NCBI GenBank assembly: GCA_003507115.1
Contig: DNWN01000117.1
Location: forward strand, 356 to 7,217
Direction of reading: 5' to 3'
From: Cryomorphaceae bacterium
GTDB lineage: Bacteria > Bacteroidota > Bacteroidia > Flavobacteriales > Schleiferiaceae
DNA length: 6,862 bases
The notes under the pieces: model-generated
Databases searched by the model: none
What the model saw: only the letters and a program-made list of their open reading frames with translations
What the model was told of the DNA's origin: nothing
Program-made: the position numbers and the translations under genes
Part shown: positions 1 through 4,845 of the stretch, one piece after another
How the letters are laid out: every line of letters begins with the position of its first letter
Position numbering within the stretch: position 1 is the stretch's first letter

Positions 1-705
1 GTCGCGGTAGCTGGCCTCCTGGGCTTGGCCTACATCATTTACAACGGCACGAGCGGATCCGAACAATGGTCTCGCGTGGGTGCCATCATGATTTTCGCGG
101 TGGCCAATATTTTCTTCTGGAGCGGCTTTGAGCAGGCGGGCGGAACGTTCAACTTGTTCGCAGCCGAGGAAACTAACCGAAGCATTTTCGGCTATGAAGT
201 CGCCGCGTCGCTCTTCCAATCCGTCAACGCCTTGGCCATCTTCATCTTTGCGCCCGTGATTGCTTCCTTCTGGGTAAGCTTGGCTTTGAGAAACCGCAAT
301 CCCTCAACTCCTGCAAAATTTGGCTTGGGTCTCGCACTGCTCTCTTTGGGCTTCGTGGTCATGACATTAGCCAGCTTTGCCGCAGAAGGAGAAGCCCTGG
401 TGAGCCCCATGTGGCTCGTCGGCGTCTATGTTCTCCACACATTTGGCGAACTCTGCCTCTCTCCCATTGGCCTTTCGATGATCACCAAATTGGCCCCTCC
501 CAAAATTGTGTCCGTCATGATGGGCCTTTGGTTCGCCTCGATGGCCTTGGCCAACTACATGGCGGGCATCATGGAGTCCTTGCTGGAGAAAATCTTCCCT
601 GGCATGAACCTCTTCGTCTTCTTGACCATCACGGCCGCTGCCGGCGCCTTGCTCATGTTTGCCTTGACGCCATTGTTGCGCCGTTTGATGCGCGGCATCC
701 ACTAA
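1..705 (+). CDS. POT/PTR2-family proton-coupled oligopeptide transporter, C-terminal half (5' end outside window)
   Basis: This inner-membrane major-facilitator protein would import di- and tripeptides (or related substrates) together with protons. The reading frame is open from base 1, so the 234 residues seen are only the C-terminal half of a protein that is usually 450-600 residues; no start lies in the window. Family marks visible are FFWSGFEQ (the FWxxxEQ region of the seventh helix), FQSVNALAIFIFAPV (normally FQSxNPLxI, so here Ala replaces the usual Pro), the strongly conserved GELCLSPIGLSMITKLAP segment, and MMGLWFASMALANYMAG. Several 20-residue hydrophobic helices are obvious, and the chain ends in a short basic tail (RRLMRGIH). 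The stop is followed after 25 bp by a hairpin terminator. Substrate range cannot be read from this half. Confidence 0.93.
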   Translation, partial: VAVAGLLGLAYIIYNGTSGSEQWSRVGAIMIFAVANIFFWSGFEQAGGTFNLFAAEETNRSIFGYEVAASLFQSVNALAIFIFAPVIASFWVSLALRNRNPSTPAKFGLGLALLSLGFVVMTLASFAAEGEALVSPMWLVGVYVLHTFGELCLSPIGLSMITKLAPPKIVSVMMGLWFASMALANYMAGIMESLLEKIFPGMNLFVFLTITAAAGALLMFALTPLLRRLMRGIH

Positions 706-730
706 GCGAGCGCGAAGAACCCCAAAAGAA

Positions 731-758
731 AGGGGCGCCCGTTGGGCGCCCCTTTTTT
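731..758. terminator. Bidirectional Rho-independent terminator between convergent genes
   Basis: A perfect 10-bp GC-rich inverted repeat (arms 731-740 and 744-753, loop GTT) is followed on the plus strand by six T (753-758). On the minus strand the same stem is followed by a T-rich stretch (complement of 724-730, TTCTTTT). It sits in the 76-bp gap between the transporter stop (705) and the stop of the convergent Nudix regulator (782), so it can end transcription from both sides. Confidence 0.9.
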
Positions 759-781
759 ATTATGCTCCGGTTGACTGTGGC

Positions 782-1486
782 TTATTGGTAGACGAAATCA
801 TAGCCCTTCAAGGTCAACGTCCGGTACTTCTTCTCATCGAATTTATAGAGGCGGGATGGACGCTTGGCCCGTTCTGAGGAACGAATAAACTGATCCGTTT
901 CCAGAAGGAGCTGGGACTTGAGGAGTTTGCGACGGAAATTGCGCTTATCAAAACTTTTCCCCAGGGCGCACTCATATAAGCGCTGAATATTATTTAAAGT
1001 GAATTCAGCGGCAAGGAGACTAAACCCAATGGGGCGGCGCTTCACGCGCCGCTTCAACCGCTCTTTCGCGTATTCAATAATTTCGTTGTGGTCATATGCC
1101 AAACGAGGGATTTCATTCGAAGGCACCCAGGTGTAGCCCTCTTTCTTCAAATTATGTTCGAGGGCCGCATCTAAGCGAATCGTGCAGTAGTAGGCAATGT
1201 TGATGACTCGGCCCACAGGATTGCGGTACGGATCGGCAAACCCATTGAGTTTTTCCAACATCCAGTCCTTTCGGCCCGTAATCCGTGTTAATAGTTCATG
1301 GGCTACGAATACCGGATCTTCATCGGACCGAACAACCGAAGAAGGAATAATCCATGCACCTTCGAAGGGTTGCCCTATTTTTTTAGCCACCAGAGTTTTC
1401 AGATTTTCCCCGTCAAATCCAAATACCACAACAGAGGTTGCCAAAGCGACCTTAAATTCATCGAGAGAAAACTCAACGCGCATCAT
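782..1486 (-). CDS. NrtR-type transcriptional regulator: degenerate Nudix domain plus winged helix
   Basis: A 234-residue cytoplasmic protein with an N-terminal Nudix-like fold (about 12-145) and a C-terminal winged-helix DNA-binding domain (about 150-225), the arrangement of the NrtR family. Family marks include GAWIIPSS (43-50), the segment FADPYRNPVGRVINIAYY (83-100), and RLYECALGKSFDKRNFRRKLL followed by RPSRLYKF near the end. The Nudix box is ruined: the stretch aligned to REUxEExG reads ELLTRITG (64-71), so both metal-binding glutamates are replaced by Arg and Ile. The domain should therefore bind a nucleotide or sugar ligand rather than hydrolyse it. Known relatives control NAD metabolism or, in Bacteroidota, sugar use (for example arabinose); which applies here is not visible. 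Translation may start at either of two adjacent Met codons; no ribosome binding site helps choose. It is divergent from the FAD oxidoreductase at 1579. Confidence 0.85.
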   Translation of the reverse strand: MMRVEFSLDEFKVALATSVVVFGFDGENLKTLVAKKIGQPFEGAWIIPSSVVRSDEDPVFVAHELLTRITGRKDWMLEKLNGFADPYRNPVGRVINIAYYCTIRLDAALEHNLKKEGYTWVPSNEIPRLAYDHNEIIEYAKERLKRRVKRRPIGFSLLAAEFTLNNIQRLYECALGKSFDKRNFRRKLLKSQLLLETDQFIRSSERAKRPSRLYKFDEKKYRTLTLKGYDFVYQ

Positions 1487-1578
1487 CTTTTCGTTTTAGA
1501 GTGTCAAAGTTCCTGATTCTACGCAAAAAGAATGCCTGAATTGTATAGACTCTTTAGTTTTTCGCCTACATTCCATCC
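1487..1578. promoter_or_regulatory. Divergent promoter region between the Nudix regulator and the FAD oxidoreductase
   Basis: This 92-bp gap must hold the promoters of both divergent genes. On the plus strand a near match to the Bacteroidota -7 element (TAGTTTTT, 1555-1562) lies 16 bp before the oxidoreductase start. On the minus strand GAACTTTG (1505-1512) lies 18 bp before the regulator start; each has one mismatch to TAnnTTTG. Neither has a TTG at the usual distance upstream. A short inverted repeat ATTCT-N8-AGAAT (1516-1533) lies between them and could be an operator for the regulator, but five-base arms could easily arise by chance. Confidence 0.35.
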
Positions 1579-2721
1579 ATGTCTATGGTTTCATCATCCC
1601 ATTGGGAACACCAACGTCATCACGAGCTCTCCGATGTATTGATTGTGGGTGCTGGGTTCGTCGGTCTATGGACCGCGTGGCATTGGCTCCAACGTCACCC
1701 CAAAGGACGTATCCACCTCGTGGACCGTCTGCCCTCGATGCAGGCAGGCGCCAGTACACGGAATGCTGGATTTGCCTGTTTTGGGAGTCCGACGGAACTA
1801 TTGGAAGATTTGGCCCACGAACCTGAAGACGATATCATTGAGCGGCTGCATCAACGGTATATGGGCTTGCAACAGTGGCGCAGTACATTTTCCGCCGCTG
1901 ACTTGGACTGGAAGGACGCATTAGGCCACGAAGTATTTAGCCCAGATCAAAAAGATGGGTATCAAAGAGCCGTGGCCGCATTGGATCATCTCAACACTTT
2001 GGCTCATCGCGCGGATATCCCCGGGAACGTGTACCGCGTAGCCGAAGGCTTTAGTCCTCAACTACCTCATGCTATCTCCATTCGCCATGAAGCCGGCTTA
2101 CATCCAGGGAAGGCATATGCCCAATTGACTCACGCTGTCTTGGCTGCAGGTGCTCGTATTCATCGGGGAGTCCCTCTCCCTCCTAAATCTGAATGGACGT
2201 ACGAAAACGGCGCTTGGCGCATCCCGAGCCCTCAAGGCGTTTGGATGGCCAGAAACGTCGTCGTTGCCTCGAATGCCTGGGCTCACCTTAGCCTTCCTCA
2301 ATTGGACATCGTACCGGGTCGCGGTCAAGTTCTATTCACCGATCCCATCTCGAATCTGCCCTTTCAAGGGACATACCATGCCGATGCGGGCTACCTCTAT
2401 TTTCGAAATGTAGGTGATCGTTTGTTACTTGGAGGCGGAAGAAATCAATTCCGAGCCGCCGAAGAAACCCATGACGCGCAAACAAGCGATGAAGTTCAAG
2501 CCTACCTGGAAAACTACCTCCATACCGTCCTTCTTCCGGGATTCCGAGTGAATATTGCGGAACGCTGGGCTGGAACCATGGCCTTTTCCAGTGACCAAAG
2601 TAAAAAACCCTATTTGGAGGACCTTGGAGACCAAACGTATGTCGCGGCGCGCATGGGTGGCATGGGCGTGGCTTTGGCTCCCGAACTTGGCTTGAAGATG
2701 GCTGCCTTGCTTTCCGCGTGA
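1579..2721 (+). CDS. FAD-dependent oxidoreductase of the DAO (D-amino acid oxidase/glycine oxidase) superfamily
   Basis: A 380-residue soluble flavoprotein, close to the usual family length. The Rossmann dinucleotide motif is GAGFVG at 24-29 (in VLIVGAGFVGLWTAWHW), with Asp49 at the end of the second strand (HLVDR) placed to hold the FAD ribose. GASTRNAGFACFGS (57-70) is the second FAD-contact segment typical of DadA-like enzymes. NVVVASNAWAH and PGRGQVLFTDP follow in the middle, and GGMGVALAPELG (360-371) closes the FAD site. Members oxidise amines or amino acids, usually with oxygen or a quinone as acceptor; the substrate cannot be told from motifs. There is no signal peptide. The ATG at 1579 is taken because the FAD motif follows about 20 residues later; no Shine-Dalgarno is present. 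Its divergent neighbour is a probable regulator. No T-tract terminator follows on the plus strand. Confidence 0.87.
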   Translation: MSMVSSSHWEHQRHHELSDVLIVGAGFVGLWTAWHWLQRHPKGRIHLVDRLPSMQAGASTRNAGFACFGSPTELLEDLAHEPEDDIIERLHQRYMGLQQWRSTFSAADLDWKDALGHEVFSPDQKDGYQRAVAALDHLNTLAHRADIPGNVYRVAEGFSPQLPHAISIRHEAGLHPGKAYAQLTHAVLAAGARIHRGVPLPPKSEWTYENGAWRIPSPQGVWMARNVVVASNAWAHLSLPQLDIVPGRGQVLFTDPISNLPFQGTYHADAGYLYFRNVGDRLLLGGGRNQFRAAEETHDAQTSDEVQAYLENYLHTVLLPGFRVNIAERWAGTMAFSSDQSKKPYLEDLGDQTYVAARMGGMGVALAPELGLKMAALLSA

Positions 2722-2748
2722 AAAATAACTTCGCAGGCATTCGCACCT

Positions 2749-2783
2749 AAAAGACAAGGGCGACGCCCGTAGACATCGCCCTT
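2749..2783 (-). terminator. Hairpin with T tract ending the minus-strand structured RNA
   Basis: The arms AAGGGCGA (2756-2763) and TCGCCCTT (2776-2783) form a perfect 8-bp stem around a 12-base loop. Read on the minus strand the stem is followed by GTCTTTT (2755-2749), as in a Rho-independent terminator. On the plus strand it is followed by TCACG with no T run, so it serves transcripts coming from the right (the candidate RNA gene), not the FAD oxidoreductase gene. Confidence 0.6.
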
Positions 2784-3410
2784 TCACGCTCCAGTTTCCT
2801 GGTGTATGACATCCCGTAGGATGGTCTCCCGGTGAAATTTCCAGAGCTAACTCTGTACTCGTGACGCCTGTTTCATCGTCCGTTCCAGCCGGTGTCTGCC
2901 TCTGGGCATACTTCCTGTCCGCGTCGGTTCAGGGAGCCGACCTCTATCCCAAGGCCGCGTTGCCGCATTAGCTCTGCGCTATCTTCACTGAGGTGAAGAT
3001 CCTGGCCCTCCAGGGGTTCCTCCGAATCCTTGCGGATGCATTGGTTCCTTCACAGGCGACTCGGTGCCGGAGCACTTCGCCGGGGCTGTTGAACCGCCCT
3101 TTCGGGCGGTCTTCCAGCATTGGGCTACTTGGTTTTACTTCGCTCTTTTCGTTTCCGAATTCTGCTCAGGGTTTCTTGCGATTCCCTGGAATGATCTCTC
3201 AACCATTCTTACGTCCTCCACAAATGTGGTTACCCACCTTTGAGATTCTTCCAAGTAGCGCTCAGAACTGTTCTATTTCTAGACCACACTTTCGTTCAAT
3301 TCGCGTTCTTTTGGTACATTAACCTCCAGTTAGCTCGTTGGTTCTGAGACACATCCCCGGGCCCTTTCGCACCCTGGGACCAACATTGGCCGTTGCCATA
3401 TTGCTGTTGT
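2749..3410 (-). ncRNA. Candidate large structured non-coding RNA (~660 nt), class not recognised
   Basis: No credible protein is encoded in this relatively GC-rich stretch. Read on the minus strand it is dense in stable hairpins. GNRA tetraloops close stems at 3272-3283 (GAAA), 3093-3110 (GAAA, 7 bp), 3026-3037 (GCAA), 2957-2966 (GCAA) and 2791-2802 (GAAA). UNCG tetraloops are at 3064-3075 (UCCG) and 2810-2823 (UACG). Further hairpins are at 3001-3014, 2981-3000 (8 bp), 2897-2908 and 2832-2845. Two long-range helices group these into domains: 3341-3348 with 3261-3268 (8 bp), and 3251-3259 with 3124-3132 (9 bp), the latter enclosing 3240-3245 with 3197-3202. The favourable loops are GNRA/UNCG only on the minus strand, and the T-tract hairpin at the low-coordinate end agrees with that direction. 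I considered group II intron, tmRNA, SRP RNA, 6S RNA and rRNA and saw no diagnostic motif of any. The 5' end near 3410 is an estimate from a weak promoter. Confidence 0.62.
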
Positions 3411-3416
3411 GCTTTA

Positions 3417-3446
3417 TGAAAGTATAATACATCCTAAAGAAAACAA
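3417..3446 (-). promoter_or_regulatory. Weak candidate promoter for the structured RNA
   Basis: On the minus strand a TTG (3446-3444) is followed after 19 bp, the normal Bacteroidota spacing, by TACTTTCA (3424-3417), which matches TAnnTTTG at six of eight positions. Transcription would start near 3410, just before the GC-rich structured region. The two mismatches make this only a suggestion. Confidence 0.3.
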
Positions 3447-3700
3447 GGGCCTGTTAAAAAGTTTGTTTATAAAATTATTTTCAACTATAAAATGCTATAA
3501 ATCAGCAATGTAACTATTTCATATTTTTGATGTTTAAACACTTTTCGAAATTATTTGAAATCCTGCTCCACCGTCCGAGAAGAGCAAATTTGAAAAATCT
3601 CACCGATGTCCCCTAGAAAACTGAATTCAGTCAGGGAGTTTGCCCCCCGATTTCGTCACACTTAGATCTCACTCAAACCCCTGAAACCAATCTATTTAGA
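3447..3700. other. AT-rich intergenic stretch without a recognisable gene
   Basis: About 250 bp of clearly AT-richer sequence than its surroundings, with stops in all frames and no tRNA-like or repeat structure apart from the palindrome at 3620-3631. It lies downstream of the tRNA-Pro terminator and upstream of the structured RNA on the minus strand, so it may hold upstream promoter sequence of that RNA. I see nothing else in it. Confidence 0.6.
3610..3637. repeat. Inverted repeat with a 12-bp perfect palindrome
   Basis: ACTGAATTCAGT (3620-3631) is a perfect 12-bp palindrome. It is flanked by CCCT (3611-3614) and AGGG (3633-3636), which extend the symmetry imperfectly. It lies in otherwise featureless AT-rich DNA and is not followed by a T run, so it is not a typical terminator. 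It may be a protein-binding site or chance. Confidence 0.4.
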
Positions 3701-3732
3701 ATTAAAAAACCCGCATCTCACGATGCGGGTTT
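3701..3732 (-). terminator. Rho-independent terminator of tRNA-Pro
   Basis: An 11-bp perfect stem (3707-3717 with 3722-3732) closes a four-base loop that reads GTGA on the minus strand. On that strand the stem runs directly into a T tract (complement of 3704-3709). It starts about 10 bp beyond the encoded CCA of the tRNA. On the plus strand only TTTAGGG follows the stem, so it works for minus-strand transcription. Confidence 0.9.
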
Positions 3733-3741
3733 AGGGTCCTT

Positions 3742-3817
3742 TGGTCGGGATGACACGATTCGAACGTGCGACCACACGCCCCCCAGACGTGTACTCTACC
3801 ACCTGAGCTACATCCCG
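3742..3817 (-). tRNA. tRNA-Pro (anticodon GGG), CCA encoded
   Basis: The minus strand folds into a complete cloverleaf of 73 nt plus CCA: acceptor CGGGATG with CATCCCG, D stem GCTC with GAGT, anticodon stem CACGT with GCGTG, and T arm GCACG-TTCGAAT-CGTGT. The seven-base anticodon loop is CTGGGGG, giving GGG at positions 34-36 with G37, so it reads proline codons CCC/CCU. Discriminator A73 is followed by CCA at 3744-3742. It stands alone as a single tRNA unit with its own -7 element and terminator, divergent from trxB. Confidence 0.97.
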
Positions 3818-3828
3818 AGGATGGGCGG

Positions 3829-3836
3829 CAAAGATA
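3829..3836 (-). promoter_or_regulatory. -7 promoter element of tRNA-Pro
   Basis: On the minus strand TATCTTTG is an exact match to the Bacteroidota -7 consensus TAnnTTTG. It lies 11 bp before the 5' end of tRNA-Pro, which leaves a precursor leader of a few bases. No TTG is present at the usual -33 distance. Confidence 0.55.
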
Positions 3837-3875
3837 TGCAAAAGGCAGAAAGTTTGCACCCTGAAGAAGTCACAA

Positions 3876-3902
3876 TTTGAGTGGAATCAGGCCCTATTTT
3901 TG
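3876..3902 (+). promoter_or_regulatory. Promoter of trxB
   Basis: TATTTTTG (3895-3902) is an exact match to TAnnTTTG. A TTTG at 3876-3879 could be the -33 element, although the 15-bp spacing is shorter than usual. The expected start of transcription falls at about 3907-3910, at or next to the trxB ATG, so the mRNA would have almost no leader. Confidence 0.5.
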
Positions 3903-3909
3903 CCACACT

Positions 3910-4845
3910 ATGGAACAAATCGAATGCCTCATCATCGGATCCGGGCCAGCCGGATACACCGCCGCCATCTACGCTGCTCGTGCTGACCTTCACCCCGTCA
4001 TGTACGTAGGCCTGCAGCCCGGCGGTCAGTTGACGACGACCACCGAAGTAGACAATTTTCCCGGCTACCCAGAGGGCGTCGACGGAAATGCCATGATGGA
4101 GGATTTGAAAAAACAAGCCGAACGCTTTGGTACGGATGTCCGTTGGGGACTCGTTACGCAGGTGGACTTTAACCAAGAAGTGGGGGGATGGCATACCATC
4201 ACGGTAGATGAAACCATCCAATTACAAGCGCGAAGCGTAATCATTTCTACCGGTGCGACCGCCCAATATTTAGGCCTCCCATCAGAGGAAAAATTTATGG
4301 GCTTTGGCGTAAGTGCTTGTGCGGTTTGTGATGGCTTCTTCTTTAAAGGACTGGATGTTGTCATCGTGGGCGGTGGCGACACGGCAGCGGAAGAGGCAAC
4401 TTATTTGGCCAAACTATGCCCAAAAGTCACGCTCTTAGTACGTCGTGATCAGATGCGTGCGTCCAAGGCTATGCAAAACCGCGTGATGAGCACTCCCAAT
4501 ATTGAGGTGCGTTGGAATACAGAAACGCTGGAACTCCTTGGCGACCAAAGCGTCGAAGGCGTGAAAGTTCGCGACCGAATTTCCGGAGAGGAATCCGTCA
4601 TCCCAGCAAAGGGGTTCTTTGTAGCGATTGGTCACAAGCCCAATACTGGCATTTTTCAAGGCCAATTGGCTATGGATGAAACCGGCTACTTAATCACAAC
4701 GCCAGGCAAAACGGAAACCGTTCGACCTGGCGTGTTTGCTGCAGGGGATGTTCAAGACAAGGTCTACCGACAGGCGGTTACCGCCGCGGGGACCGGTTGT
4801 ATGGCCGCGCTGGAGGCCGAGCGCTATCTCGGCGCCCTCCACTAA
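3910..4845 (+). CDS. trxB: Thioredoxin reductase (NADPH)
   Basis: A cytoplasmic homodimeric flavoenzyme that passes electrons from NADPH through FAD and a redox disulfide to thioredoxin. The 311 residues are the normal length of the low-molecular-weight bacterial type. Visible motifs are the FAD-binding GSGPAG (10-15), GGQL plus the TEVDNFPGYPEG segment (38-56), the redox-active CAVCDG (Cys137 and Cys140), the NADPH-binding GGGDTAAEEA (154-163), RRDQMRASK (178-186, arginines for the NADPH 2'-phosphate; the usual preceding His is Val177), and the C-terminal FAD motif GVFAAGDVQDKVYRQAVTAA (274-293). The ATG at 3910 is chosen because GSGPAG follows at the usual distance. An in-frame TTG at 3877 would add 11 residues but lies in the promoter region. 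No thioredoxin gene is adjacent. Its last 68 bp overlap the end of the convergent helicase gene. Confidence 0.96.
   Translation: MEQIECLIIGSGPAGYTAAIYAARADLHPVMYVGLQPGGQLTTTTEVDNFPGYPEGVDGNAMMEDLKKQAERFGTDVRWGLVTQVDFNQEVGGWHTITVDETIQLQARSVIISTGATAQYLGLPSEEKFMGFGVSACAVCDGFFFKGLDVVIVGGGDTAAEEATYLAKLCPKVTLLVRRDQMRASKAMQNRVMSTPNIEVRWNTETLELLGDQSVEGVKVRDRISGEESVIPAKGFFVAIGHKPNTGIFQGQLAMDETGYLITTPGKTETVRPGVFAAGDVQDKVYRQAVTAAGTGCMAALEAERYLGALH

Noticed and set aside
2993..3322. 109-codon open frame on the plus strand inside the structured RNA region
   Set aside because: It starts with GTG, has no recognisable domain, is rich in Ser/Pro/Phe without pattern, and runs antisense to the hairpins. It is better explained as a chance frame over an RNA gene.
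2749..3400. Group II intron, ORF-less or decayed
   Set aside because: A GTGCG occurs on the minus strand at 3372-3368 and the region is rich in GNRA loops, but I find no domain V (AGC...GNRA hairpin with two-base bulge), no domain VI with bulged A at the 3' end, and no reverse transcriptase. The best GAAA hairpin (3093-3110) is a perfect stem without the bulge.
2749..3410. tmRNA, SRP RNA or 6S RNA
   Set aside because: There is no tRNA-like 3' end or tag frame for tmRNA, no SRP GGAAGCAG-type loop, and the size is too large for SRP or 6S RNA.
3444..3470. GGGCCTGTTAAAAAGTTTG resembling an insertion-sequence terminal repeat
   Set aside because: No inverted partner, target duplication or transposase fragment is visible in the window.
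3877..3909. Upstream TTG start for trxB, adding 11 residues
   Set aside because: The extra residues have no family counterpart, and the sequence overlaps an exact -7 promoter element; the ATG at 3910 puts the GSGPAG motif at its usual place.
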